A stretch of DNA of 64,000 bases, from contig NZ_CP108093.1 of the NCBI RefSeq assembly GCF_036188265.1, positions 1,860,001 to 1,924,000 on the forward strand, in the 5' to 3' direction. Source of the stretch: Streptomyces sp. NBC_00247. Its GTDB lineage: Bacteria; Actinomycetota; Actinomycetes; Streptomycetales; Streptomycetaceae. A model generated the notes under the pieces. That model ran no database searches. It saw only the letters and a program-made list of their open reading frames with translations, and had not been told where the DNA came from. Below are positions 25,311 to 33,804 of the stretch, in pieces (position 1 is the first letter of the stretch; every line of letters begins with the position of its first letter). The translations under genes were made by a program, and so were the position numbers.

Positions 25311-25676
25311 TCAGCCGTTCTTGACGGGGCTGCCCTGTTCGGACCGGTTCGCGGCTGCGGCCGGAGCGGCGCCCTCGATCAGCGGCTCGACCTCGCGGAC
25401 GACCGTGCGCTCCACGAAGAACGCGGCGGTCGGGATGGTGCCGGCGACGAGCACCCAGAGGAGCTTGCCGACCGGCCACTTCGCCTTGGACCCGAGGTCG
25501 AAGGCGAAGAGCAGATAGATGATGTAGAGCACGCCGTGGATCTGGGAGACGACGAGCGTCAGGCCCTCGCCCTTGTCGAATCCGTACTTGAAGACCATGC
25601 AGAGGCAGAGGATCAACAACATGACGGCGGTGACGTAGGCCATCACCCGATAGCGGGTCAGCACGCTGCGTTTCAT
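25311..25676 (-). CDS. DUF3817 membrane protein
   Basis: A 121-residue membrane protein with three hydrophobic segments: AYVTAVMLLILCLCMVF, GVLYIIYLLFAF and LLWVLVAGTIPTAAFFVE. The family motif HGVLYIIYLLFAFDLGSKAK and following WPV is shared with the second DUF3817 gene at 31974. Function unknown. The ATG at 25676 has no ribosome binding site but a TAGTCT -10 box lies seven bases upstream, so the mRNA may be leaderless. It sits between icmA and a MarR gene transcribed the same way. Confidence 0.82.
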   Translation of the reverse strand: MKRSVLTRYRVMAYVTAVMLLILCLCMVFKYGFDKGEGLTLVVSQIHGVLYIIYLLFAFDLGSKAKWPVGKLLWVLVAGTIPTAAFFVERTVVREVEPLIEGAAPAAAANRSEQGSPVKNG

Positions 25677-25764
25677 GACATCGAGACTAGCCGGAGCCCG
25701 GGGGCGATCTTGCAGCGGGCACACCCCCGCACGCGCGGCCCGCGAGCGGCCCGCGCGCACCCGC

Positions 25765-26274
25765 TCAGGCGTCCTCGAAGTCCTGGGCCGCGACCCGCAG
25801 CGGCCGGAGCATCGCGAAGATCTCCGCGCACTCCTCGGCGTCGTACACGCCCAGCCCGAAGTCCATCGCCATCAGCTCCTCGGTGGCCGCCTCGACCACC
25901 TCGCGGCCCTTCTCCGTGATGGAGGCGAGCGTGCCGCGCCCGTCGTTGGGGTTGGGGCGCTTGTCGACCAGGCCCGACCGCACCAGCCGGTCGACGGTGT
26001 TGGTGACCGAGGTCGGGTGCACCATCAGGCGCTCGCCGATCTTCGACATCGACAGTTCGCCCTGCTTGGAGAAGGTGAGCAGCACCAGCGCCTCGTACCG
26101 GGCGAACGTCAGCCCGTACGGTTTCACCACCGCGTCGACCTCCGCGAGGAGGATCTGCTGAGCCCGCATGATCGAGGTGATCGCCTGCATGGAGGGCACG
26201 GGGCCCCAGCGCTGCTGCCAGAGCTCGTCGGCGCGGGCGATGGGATCGAAGGGGAGGCTGAGCGGCTTCGGCAC
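25765..26274 (-). CDS. MarR family transcriptional regulator
   Basis: A 169-residue winged-helix regulator. The DNA-binding core is clear: LTFARYEALVLLTFSKQGEL, SKIGERLMVHPTSVTNTVDR, LVRSGLVDKRPNPNDGRGTL, the last being the classic MarR wing D.R. I chose the GTG at 26274; a GTG six codons upstream is less likely because a TAAGGT box lies seven bases before 26274, again suggesting a leaderless message. Upstream of DUF3817 and icmA on the same strand, so regulation of these acyl-CoA genes is plausible but unproven. Confidence 0.87.
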   Translation of the reverse strand: MPKPLSLPFDPIARADELWQQRWGPVPSMQAITSIMRAQQILLAEVDAVVKPYGLTFARYEALVLLTFSKQGELSMSKIGERLMVHPTSVTNTVDRLVRSGLVDKRPNPNDGRGTLASITEKGREVVEAATEELMAMDFGLGVYDAEECAEIFAMLRPLRVAAQDFEDA

Positions 26275-26572
26275 GGCTCCGACCTTACCCACTGGTCACA
26301 TGGCCGCGAGAGCCGTCTCGGAGTTCGGTACCGAATGCGCGTACGGGGAGGCCCGGCCGGCCGTGAGCGCCCGGACGGGGACGGTTCGCCGGGCACGTGG
26401 TTGACGCTGCGGGGCGGCCGGTGTCGCAGCACCACGCTCCGTGACCGATATGTCAGGATCGGCGGCATCTCTGTATCTCGCGGGGCCGCCGCCGGGCGTG
26501 CCCCGCACGGGTGTCCCGCTTCGCGCCCGTCTCCCCGTAAGCCACCGTGTAGAGCCACCGTCAGGGGGCTGG

Positions 26573-27604
26573 ATGTCCGGCCGCAGGATCTTGCCCGCAG
26601 TCTCCGCCGCCGTGGCCGTCTCGGCCGCTCTCGCGGTGGGCTGCTCGTCCCCGCCGGGGACACCGTCCGGGAGCGCGGAGGTACCCGCCGCGAGCACCGC
26701 GGACGCCTACCGGGGCGGGTCCGCGTCATCCCCCTTCTGGGTGGACCCGGAGAGCGACGCCGCCCGTCAGGTCAGCGCCTGGGAGGAGGCGGGGCGCCTC
26801 GCGGACGCGAAGCTGCTGGAGCGGATCTCCACCCACCCGGTGGCCGACTGGCCCGCCGGCGACGACCCGGAGGATGACATCCGCACCGCCGTGCGGGGCG
26901 CCTCGGCCTCGCGGCAGAGGGTGCTGTTCGTCGCGTACAACATCCCGCACCGCGACTGCGGGGCCTACTCGGCCGGCGGGGCGTCGGACCCGGACGCGTA
27001 CCGGAGCTGGATCGAGCGGTTCGCCGCGGCCATCGGGGACGCCCCGGCGACGGTGGTCCTGGAGCCCGACGCCGTCGCGCACGTCGTGGACGGCTGCACC
27101 CCGCCCGAGAAGCACGCCGAGCGGCTCGATCTGCTCGCCGCGGCGGTGGACACCCTCAAGGCCCGCCCGGAGACCAGGGTCTATCTGGACGCCGGCAACC
27201 CGGAGTGGCTCGCCGACCCGGGCAAGCTGGTCGAACCGCTCCGCCGGGCCGGCGTCGGCCGGGCGGACGGCTTCTCGCTCAACGTCGCCAACTTCCAGAC
27301 GAACGACACGGTGAAGGCGTACGGGGCGCGGCTCTCCGCCCTCCTCGACGGCGCGCACTACGTGATCGACAGCAGCCGCAACGGCCGCGGCCCGCTCTCC
27401 GGTGGCCGGTCGGAAGCCTGGTGCAACCCGCCGGGGCGGGCCCTGGGCACTCCCCCGACCACCGCCACCGGGGACGAGCGGCTGGACGCGTACCTCTGGA
27501 TCAAGCGTCCGGGCGACTCCGACGGCCCCTGCCGGGGCGGCCCGGCGGCCGGGGCCTGGTGGCCGGGTTACGCGCTCGGCCTGGCCCGGGCCGCGGGGTC
27601 CTGA
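26573..27604 (+). CDS. cslZ: Glycoside hydrolase family 6 endoglucanase, lipoprotein (CslZ)
   Basis: A 343-residue exported beta-1,4-glucanase of family GH6. A signal peptide ends in AVGC with Cys24 as probable lipidation site. The catalytic domain has HRDCGAYSAGG (Asp128), the acid residue Asp166 in VVLEPDAVAHV, VYLDAGNPEWL, GFSLNVANFQTN and YLWIKRPGDSDGPC, all typical of GH6. There is no cellulose-binding module. Convergent with glxA and cslA, which make a tip glycan, so it probably trims or releases that polymer. The ATG at 26573 follows AGGGGGC; upstream frame has no start signal. Confidence 0.88.
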   Translation: MSGRRILPAVSAAVAVSAALAVGCSSPPGTPSGSAEVPAASTADAYRGGSASSPFWVDPESDAARQVSAWEEAGRLADAKLLERISTHPVADWPAGDDPEDDIRTAVRGASASRQRVLFVAYNIPHRDCGAYSAGGASDPDAYRSWIERFAAAIGDAPATVVLEPDAVAHVVDGCTPPEKHAERLDLLAAAVDTLKARPETRVYLDAGNPEWLADPGKLVEPLRRAGVGRADGFSLNVANFQTNDTVKAYGARLSALLDGAHYVIDSSRNGRGPLSGGRSEAWCNPPGRALGTPPTTATGDERLDAYLWIKRPGDSDGPCRGGPAAGAWWPGYALGLARAAGS

Positions 27605-27611
27605 GCGGGTG

Positions 27612-27663
27612 TGCGGGAGGCCCCGGTGGCCGCCGGATACGGCGGTGACCGGGGCCTCCCGCA
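27612..27663. terminator. Bidirectional terminator between cslZ and glxA
   Basis: TGCGGGAGGCCCCGGT pairs perfectly with ACCGGGGCCTCCCGCA (16 base pairs), with an inner CGCC/GGCG stem in the loop. Confidence 0.85.
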
Positions 27664-27674
27664 TCCGGGCGGCT

Positions 27675-29633
27675 TCAGCCGACCTTGACCCACTTCGCCA
27701 CCGACGAGATGCCGTCGGTGTCCGTGACGAAGAGCATGTACCAGCCGGGCGGCACCAGGGTGCTGTCCCCGGGCACCGTGACGGTGATCCTGCCCTCGCT
27801 CCTGCGGGGCTCCAGCGCGATCGAACGCTGCTCCACGTCGGTGGTGTGGGTGACGGCGCTCGGCCGCATCAGCCGGGCCGTCGCGATGCGTCCGCCGCCG
27901 GTCACCGCGTACGTGACGGTGTCACCGCGCTCGACTTCCCCGGGCCCGGCGCCGATCACCGGCCGGTCGCCGCCCGCACGGTGGAGCACGGCCGGGGTGA
28001 AGACCTCCATCCGCTGCTCGAACGTGCCCAGTTTGGTGTTGGCCTTGTCGCCGTAGAGCGAGTCCGAACCGAAGGTCGCCACCCGCCCGTCGGGCAGCAG
28101 CAGTGCCTCCGAGTGGTAGTTCCGGCCGATGGTGGGGGCCGCCGTCTCGATGAACTCGCCGGTCTTCGGGTCGTAGGTCTGCGCCCTGAGGATGTTGCTG
28201 TCGCCGCGCCCCCGGTAGTCGCTCGATCCGCCGGTGGTGAAGACGGTGTCGTCCGGCATGATCACGCTGTTGAGGTAGCGCGTGCCCTGCGGCAGGTCGG
28301 GGCCCGCCCGGAAGACGGGGTTCTTCGCCTTGAGGTCCACGATCGCGGTGCGGGCGGTCGACACCTTCGACTCCCCCACACCGCCGCCGCCCAGGATCAT
28401 CACCTTCTGGTCCTGGACCGGGGGCAGCATCAGGGAGGAGGCCGTCTCCGTGGCGTCGAGGTCCCTCAGCCCGCCGACCGCCTTGAAGGTGTTCTTGCGC
28501 AGGTCCCAGAGCCCGGCGGCGCGCCCCTTGTCCGCCGGGCCGTAACCGGCGTTGGCGCCCGGGTAGAAGAGCCTGCCGCCCTTGGTGAGGAAGAGGGCGG
28601 GGTAGGTCGGGAAGTAGCGGAACGGCCCCTTGGACCACTTCTTCGTCGCCCGGTCGTAGATCTCGGTGTCGCCGGAGATGATCTCGCCGACGTCGTCGAG
28701 CCCCGAGACCGCGAGCACCCGTCCGTCGCCGAGCCCGACGAGCGTCGGGTACCAGCGGGCCTCCTTCATCGGGTCGACCTTGATGTACTTCTCGGCGAGC
28801 GCGTCGAACTCGTAGGCCGCGCGGATGCCCTGGAAGTCCTGCTTCTGCGTGGTGATCTTCTCGGCCAGGCCGTAGGAGTTGTCGGCGTCCGTGCCGGTGA
28901 GCCCCTCGATCTCGTACTGGGCGGAGTCGGTGGTCGCCGAGTCCGGGCCCCTCTCCACCGCCTCGACGAAGACCCGCTCCTCGCCGGCGGTCACCTTGCT
29001 CTTCCACGGCTTCATCCCGCCGTCGGCGTAGTAACTGACGGCGAAGCCGCGCTTGGCGGCCCGGGGCACGGTCACGTCGAAGAGGGAGCGGTACTCGATG
29101 CCCGAGGGTGAGCGGAAGACCGTCCCCTTCTTCAGGAACAGCGCCTTGTCCGGGTTCTCGTTCTTCACCCGCATCCCGCCCCCGGCCCGGGAGACCTCGC
29201 CGTCGAGCACCTCGTAGCGGGCGGTGCCACCGGCCACCAGCAGCCGGCCGTCGGGGAGCGCCGCGTGGCCGCCGCAGAAGAAGTCCACCGGGGTGTCGAC
29301 CTTCTTGAAGGTGTTGGCCACCGGGTCCCACAGGACCGTGTCGAAGGTTCCCGCGTCGAAGTGCCGCTGGTTGTTGCCGGAGCCCGCGACGATCAGCACC
29401 TTGCCGGTGTGGAGCAGCGCGGCGTGGACGGCGTTGGTCCGGTACCTCTTGGGGATGTCCACCCGCTGCCAGGAGCCGTACCGCGCCTGGTAGCCGGGCT
29501 GGGCGATCTTGTAGGCGTGGTACTGGTCCTGGGCGAACGAGAGCGCCGCGGGCGCGTTGAGCCCCGCGAGCACGACGACGGCCCCGCTGCCGAGGACCGC
29601 CCTCCTGATCCGTCTGGTGGGCCGGTGGGGCAT
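27675..29633 (-). CDS. glxA: Galactose-oxidase-like copper radical oxidase
   Basis: A 652-residue copper enzyme that oxidises primary alcohols with release of hydrogen peroxide. A membrane anchor/signal segment (AVLGSGAVVVLAGLNAPAAL) leads to a kelch-type beta-propeller and C-terminal immunoglobulin-like domain (DUF1929). Active-site equivalents are visible: Cys120 in DFFCGGHAALPDG and Tyr295 in ARWYPTLVG for the Tyr-Cys cofactor, Tyr506-His507 in GRNYHSEALLLPDG, and His596 in PSAVTHTTD. GlxA acts with CslA in building a glycan at hyphal tips and is needed for normal morphology in Streptomyces. It starts three bases after cslA with a GGAGGG site. Confidence 0.95.
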   Translation of the reverse strand: MPHRPTRRIRRAVLGSGAVVVLAGLNAPAALSFAQDQYHAYKIAQPGYQARYGSWQRVDIPKRYRTNAVHAALLHTGKVLIVAGSGNNQRHFDAGTFDTVLWDPVANTFKKVDTPVDFFCGGHAALPDGRLLVAGGTARYEVLDGEVSRAGGGMRVKNENPDKALFLKKGTVFRSPSGIEYRSLFDVTVPRAAKRGFAVSYYADGGMKPWKSKVTAGEERVFVEAVERGPDSATTDSAQYEIEGLTGTDADNSYGLAEKITTQKQDFQGIRAAYEFDALAEKYIKVDPMKEARWYPTLVGLGDGRVLAVSGLDDVGEIISGDTEIYDRATKKWSKGPFRYFPTYPALFLTKGGRLFYPGANAGYGPADKGRAAGLWDLRKNTFKAVGGLRDLDATETASSLMLPPVQDQKVMILGGGGVGESKVSTARTAIVDLKAKNPVFRAGPDLPQGTRYLNSVIMPDDTVFTTGGSSDYRGRGDSNILRAQTYDPKTGEFIETAAPTIGRNYHSEALLLPDGRVATFGSDSLYGDKANTKLGTFEQRMEVFTPAVLHRAGGDRPVIGAGPGEVERGDTVTYAVTGGGRIATARLMRPSAVTHTTDVEQRSIALEPRRSEGRITVTVPGDSTLVPPGWYMLFVTDTDGISSVAKWVKVG

Positions 29634-29636
29634 GGG

Positions 29637-31478
29637 TCAGTTCCCTCCTGCGGTGCTGCGTACGGGTTCGGCGAGGGCGGCACCGGTCGTCGGCGCGCTC
29701 GGCGGCGTGGTCGTCGTGGTGGTGATGAAGGTCGCCTCGGCGGTCAGCGGGTGCGGGGCCGGGCGCGGGACCGTCCGCCGGGCACTCCGGCGGGGCCGTG
29801 CCGGGTGTGCCGCCCGCCGGTCGGTGTACGCCCACACCGCGACCGGGGAGAGCGCGACGGCCACGGCCAGCACGGCCCAGGTACGCATCGCCGCGTGCGT
29901 GTGGTGCAGGGGTACGGACGCGGCGAGCGAGACCAGCAGCACGGCGGCCCAGAAGAGGTGGACGCGGAAGGTGAGGAGCCGGTCCGGGCTGGTGGCGCCG
30001 CCCTTGGGCGTGACGACGAAGCGCCCGCTGGTCCGCAGCACGGCGGCGCCGAGGGACTTCAGGTAGATCGGCGCGCAGAGGGCGGACATCGCCATGCCGG
30101 CGATGCCGCCGGAGCCCTCCGGCTCGTGCGGCGAGACGTTGTGCCGCCGGTTCCAGAGGTAGAGCCCGATCTGGAGGGCCGCCGCGTCGCTGTGGAGCAT
30201 CAGCCAGAGGGAGGCGGACACCTCGGTGCCGGAGGCGCCGAGCCAGAGGAAGAGCACGCAGCTGAACACCCCGAGCAGCCAGTTGACGGCGGTCATCGGG
30301 TAGTAGACGAGCATCAGGGTGTAGTTGAGGAGCCGGCCCGGCGGCAGCCGGAACAGCCCCCTGACGTACTGCCGCAGCAGCGTCTCGTACGTCCCGCGCG
30401 ACCAGCGCAGCTGCTGGGTGAAGAAGTCGGTCCAGGAGGACGGGCCCTCACCGACGGCCAGCACGTCCGGCGTGTACACGGACCGCCAGTGGCGGCCGGT
30501 GAGCGGGTTGCGGCGGCGGTGGATCTCGAAGCCCGTCGCCATGTCCTCGGTGATCGAGTCGTACAGCCCGCCGGCCTGGCGCAGTGCGGCGATCCGGACG
30601 ACGTTGTTGGTGCCGACGAACATGGGCGCCCCGTAGCGGTTGCCGGCGCGCTGGATCAGGGCGTGGAAGAGGAACTGCTGCGACTCGGCGGCCCTGGTGA
30701 CGGCCGCGTCGTAGTTGCCGTAGACCTGCGGGCCGACGACGAAGGCGGTGTCGGGATCGCGGAACCAGCCCAGCATGCGCTCCAGGAAGTCGGGCAGCGG
30801 CACGTGGTCGGTGTCGACCGAGGCGAAGAACTCGTAGGCGTCGCCGTGCGCGTCGAGCCAGGCGTTGTAGTTGCCGTGTTTCGTCTTCGCCCGGTGGGTC
30901 CCCTCGGGGCGGTTCCACTCGGGGACGCCGCGCCGGGTGAAGTGGTGGACGCCGAGTTCCGCGCAGAGCGCCCTGGCCGCCGGATCGTCGCCCTCGTCGA
31001 GCAGCCAGACGTCCAGCGGTCCGTCGTGCCGGAGCCGTACGGCGGCCCGGAGGGTGGCGCGGAGCATGGAGAGGGGTTCCTTGCCCGGTACGTACGTGGT
31101 GACGAAGGCGACCTTGGTGCCGGATTCGGGGACGACGGGCACCGGGTCCCTGGCGACCATCGTGGCGTGCGCGACCGAGACGACGTTGACGAGCACGAAG
31201 AGTTCGATCAGCGCGATGGAGACGAGCATCGCGGTGTCGGCGGCGACGAGCCAGTGCTCGCCGTTCTCGCGCCGGGTCCAGTGCGTCGGCCAGACCAGAT
31301 AGAGCAGGAGCAGCCCCGTGAGCACCGGGGCGAGGGTCATGAGGAGCACGGCGCGGACGCGCCGCTTCTCCGCCGCGAGGAGGCTCCGGTACCGGACCCG
31401 GTACGCCGGTCCTTCCGGTTCCGTGAGCGGACCCGCGAGCCGGGAGTGGGAGTCGTAGTCGTAGACCTCCGACCGCAC
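29637..31478 (-). CDS. cslA: Cellulose synthase-like glycosyltransferase
   Basis: A 613-residue membrane glycosyltransferase of family GT2 that makes a beta-glycan at hyphal tips. Two membrane segments precede the catalytic domain, which has DVWLLDEGDD, the metal-binding DTD (Asp222, Asp224) in SVDTDHVPLPDFL, TED at 310-312, and QQLRW at 355-359, the processive-synthase signature. Several C-terminal membrane segments follow, then a basic and Thr/Pro-rich cytoplasmic tail of about 65 residues. The GTG at 31478 has AGGAGG five bases upstream. First gene of the cslA-glxA operon; it is known to interact with DivIVA in S. coelicolor, and the polarity genes scy and filP lie 7 kb away. Confidence 0.94.
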   Translation of the reverse strand: MRSEVYDYDSHSRLAGPLTEPEGPAYRVRYRSLLAAEKRRVRAVLLMTLAPVLTGLLLLYLVWPTHWTRRENGEHWLVAADTAMLVSIALIELFVLVNVVSVAHATMVARDPVPVVPESGTKVAFVTTYVPGKEPLSMLRATLRAAVRLRHDGPLDVWLLDEGDDPAARALCAELGVHHFTRRGVPEWNRPEGTHRAKTKHGNYNAWLDAHGDAYEFFASVDTDHVPLPDFLERMLGWFRDPDTAFVVGPQVYGNYDAAVTRAAESQQFLFHALIQRAGNRYGAPMFVGTNNVVRIAALRQAGGLYDSITEDMATGFEIHRRRNPLTGRHWRSVYTPDVLAVGEGPSSWTDFFTQQLRWSRGTYETLLRQYVRGLFRLPPGRLLNYTLMLVYYPMTAVNWLLGVFSCVLFLWLGASGTEVSASLWLMLHSDAAALQIGLYLWNRRHNVSPHEPEGSGGIAGMAMSALCAPIYLKSLGAAVLRTSGRFVVTPKGGATSPDRLLTFRVHLFWAAVLLVSLAASVPLHHTHAAMRTWAVLAVAVALSPVAVWAYTDRRAAHPARPRRSARRTVPRPAPHPLTAEATFITTTTTTPPSAPTTGAALAEPVRSTAGGN

Positions 31479-31612
31479 CGTGCCTCCTATGTCGAACCGG
31501 TTTGTCTCACCACATAAGTGGATCTTTCGCAACGGGGCGACTCGACAGGGCCGAGTGAGGGGTTCGAGAGCGCGCGGCGCGGCGTGTCCCGGGCGGGTCG
31601 CACCCGGAACGG

Positions 31613-31649
31613 GAGGAGCCCCCCGCCGTGTTGCGGCGGGGGGCTCCTC
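31613..31649 (-). terminator. Terminator after the thiamine-binding-like gene
   Basis: GAGGAGCCCCCCGCCG pairs perfectly with CGGCGGGGGGCTCCTC around a five-base loop, 35 bases past the stop at 31684. Confidence 0.82.
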
Positions 31650-31683
31650 GGGGGGACGGCGCGATGCGGGAACGGACGGGGCG

Positions 31684-31977
31684 TCAGGTGGCCAAGTACC
31701 GTTCCACGGTTTCGACCTTGGAGGTGAGTCCGTCGGTGACGCCGGGTCGGATGTCGGCCTTCAGCACGAGGGAGACACGTCCGGCACGGGCCTCGACGGC
31801 GGCGACGGCACGTTTGACGACGTCCATCACCTCGTCCCATTCACCCTCGATCGAGGTGAACATGGCGTCGGTGCGGTTGGGCAGTCCGGACTCGCGGACG
31901 ACGCGCACGGCGTCGGCGACGTACTCGCCGACGTCCTCTCCGACACCGAGCGGAGAGACCGAGAAGGCGACGATCAC
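31684..31977 (-). CDS. MTH1187/YqgV family thiamine-binding-like protein
   Basis: A 97-residue ferredoxin-like fold protein ([30 protein letters not shown]). Members of this family bind thiamine or related small molecules; no catalytic residue is known. The GTG start overlaps the stop of the DUF3817 gene by four bases (GTGA), so the two are translationally coupled. Confident family call, biological role unknown. Confidence 0.85.
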   Translation of the reverse strand: MIVAFSVSPLGVGEDVGEYVADAVRVVRESGLPNRTDAMFTSIEGEWDEVMDVVKRAVAAVEARAGRVSLVLKADIRPGVTDGLTSKVETVERYLAT

Positions 31978-32324
31978 GCGTTCACCGTGCCTTCGCGGCG
32001 GGCGCGGGCGGCGATGACGCCGTCCGTCTCGTACCGCTTGAGGAGCTTGTCGCCGTAGAGCCCGCCGAACGGCAGGAGGCAGAGCAGGAAGAAGAGGGCG
32101 ACCCGCTTGACGGGCCACTTCGCCTTGATCCACACGTCGAGCAGGAAGAGGACGTAGATCACGAAAAGGAGACCGTGCAGGGCGCCCAGCGGCATCATCA
32201 GGAAGTCGATGTCGGAGACGCGGCTGAGGATCGATCCGAAGATGATCAGCGCCGGGAAGGAGAGCGCCTCGGGAATCGAGATGAGGCGCAGCCGGTGCAG
32301 GGCGGTAGCGGTCTTGATGTCCAC
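31974..32324 (-). CDS. DUF3817 membrane protein (second copy)
   Basis: A 116-residue membrane protein with three hydrophobic segments ([42 protein letters not shown]). The motif [20 protein letters not shown] then WPV matches the first copy at 25311. The GTG at 32324 follows GAAGGTG; a longer frame exists but is less likely. Coupled to the thiamine-binding-like gene, suggesting the two work together at the membrane. Function unknown. Confidence 0.82.
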   Translation of the reverse strand: MDIKTATALHRLRLISIPEALSFPALIIFGSILSRVSDIDFLMMPLGALHGLLFVIYVLFLLDVWIKAKWPVKRVALFFLLCLLPFGGLYGDKLLKRYETDGVIAARARREGTVNA

Positions 32325-32515
32325 GGGGGCACCTTCGGTGGGAGGGTCGTCACGGCTTGTGAACGCATGCACAAGCCGCCCCCATTGTGCACCGTCCGCC
32401 GGACCCTCCTGCCCCGGGGGCGTACGGGGAGGGTGGTGCGCGCGGGACGGGGCGTGGTCCGTGATCCTTTCCCGGACACTGGCCCGGGCGCCGTGCGGGC
32501 GGCTACCGTCGGTCC

Positions 32516-33154
32516 GTGGCGATGTTCCGACTCCAAGGCAGCAAGACGCTCGCCGTCGATCTGACGGGCGATGCCGTGAAGGCGAAGAACGGCTCGATGG
32601 TCGCGTACGACGGCCGGATGGCGTTCAAGAAACTGTCCGGCGGCGGTGAGGGCCTGCGCGGCATGGTGACCCGCAGGCTGACCGGCGAACAGATGACGGT
32701 GATGGAGGTGCAGGGGCAGGGCACCTGCTACTTCGCCGACCGGGCGAGCGAGATCAATCTCGTGTCGCTGCGCGGCGAGAAGCTGTGGGTGGAGGCGAGC
32801 AATCTGCTCTGCACGGACGCCGGTCTGCGCACCGGCACCAGCTTCACCGGGCTGCGCGGGGGCGCGACCGGAAACGGCCTGTTCACCACGACGGTGGAGG
32901 GCACCGGGCAGGCGGCGATCATGTCGGACGGTTCGGCGGTGGTGCTCCGGGTGACCCGGCAGTACCCGCTGAACGTCGACCCCGGCGCCTACATCGCCCA
33001 CCAGGGCGACCTGCAGCAGCACTTCCAGTCCGGGGTGAGCTTCCGCACGTTCATGGGCGAGGGTTCCGGGGAGTCCTTCCAGATCCGCTTCGAGGGCGAG
33101 GGGCTCGTGTACGTGCAGCCCAGCGAGCGGAACACGATCGGGGGCGACGTCTGA
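32516..33154 (+). CDS. AIM24 family protein (first of three)
   Basis: A 212-residue beta-rich protein of the AIM24/DUF124 family, whose function is unknown in bacteria. Conserved features include GTCYFADRASEINLVSL, GNGLFTTTVEGTG and NVDPGAYIAHQG. A TACCGT box six bases before the GTG at 32516, with no ribosome binding site, suggests a leaderless transcript. Its stop overlaps the start of the second AIM24 gene by one base, and all three copies form one translationally coupled operon. Confidence 0.85.
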   Translation: MAMFRLQGSKTLAVDLTGDAVKAKNGSMVAYDGRMAFKKLSGGGEGLRGMVTRRLTGEQMTVMEVQGQGTCYFADRASEINLVSLRGEKLWVEASNLLCTDAGLRTGTSFTGLRGGATGNGLFTTTVEGTGQAAIMSDGSAVVLRVTRQYPLNVDPGAYIAHQGDLQQHFQSGVSFRTFMGEGSGESFQIRFEGEGLVYVQPSERNTIGGDV

Positions 33155-33804
33155 TGCCGTTCCGTGAGATCAACTCGAAGATGATCGAGGCGACGGTCGT
33201 CCCCGGTCAGAAGATGTACAGCCAGCGCGGCGCGATGCTCGCCTACCGGGGCGAGGTCTCCTTCACCCCGAACGTGCAGGGCGGCCAGGGCGGGCTGATG
33301 TCGATGATCGGCCGGCGGGTGGCGAACGAGGCGACCCCGCTGATGACGGTGGAGGGCAGCGGCACGGTGATGTTCGGCCACGGCGGCCACCACATCCAGG
33401 TGATCAACCTCGCGGGCGACACCCTCCACGTCGAGGCCGACCGGCTGCTGGCGTTCGACGGCACGCTCCAGCAGGGCACGATGTTCATGGGCTCGCAGGG
33501 CGGGGTGATGGGGATGGTGCGCGGCCAGGTGACCGGCCAGGGCCTGTTCACCACCACCCTCAAGGGGCACGGCGCGGTCGCGGTGATGGCCCACGGCGGC
33601 GTGATCGAGCTGCCGATCACGCCCGGCCGCGAGGTGCACGTGGACCCGCAGGCGTACGTCGCCCACCACGGGGACGTACGCAACAAGCTCTCCACCGCGC
33701 TCGGCTGGCGCGACATGGTGGGGCGCGGCTCGGGCGAGGCGTTCCAGCTGGAGCTCAGCGGCAGTGGTGCGGTGTACGTCCAGGCGTCGGAGGAGAAGCT
33801 GTGA
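33154..33804 (+). CDS. AIM24 family protein (second of three)
   Basis: A 216-residue paralogue of its neighbours (MPFREINSKMIEATVVPGQK at the start; GQGLFTTTLKGHG; HVDPQAYVAHHG). Stacked short beta strands and frequent Gly residues fit the AIM24 barrel/prism fold. The ATG overlaps the previous stop (TGATG) and its own stop overlaps the third gene (GTGA). No signal peptide or membrane segment. Function unknown; coupling suggests a hetero-oligomer. Confidence 0.85.
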   Translation: MPFREINSKMIEATVVPGQKMYSQRGAMLAYRGEVSFTPNVQGGQGGLMSMIGRRVANEATPLMTVEGSGTVMFGHGGHHIQVINLAGDTLHVEADRLLAFDGTLQQGTMFMGSQGGVMGMVRGQVTGQGLFTTTLKGHGAVAVMAHGGVIELPITPGREVHVDPQAYVAHHGDVRNKLSTALGWRDMVGRGSGEAFQLELSGSGAVYVQASEEKL

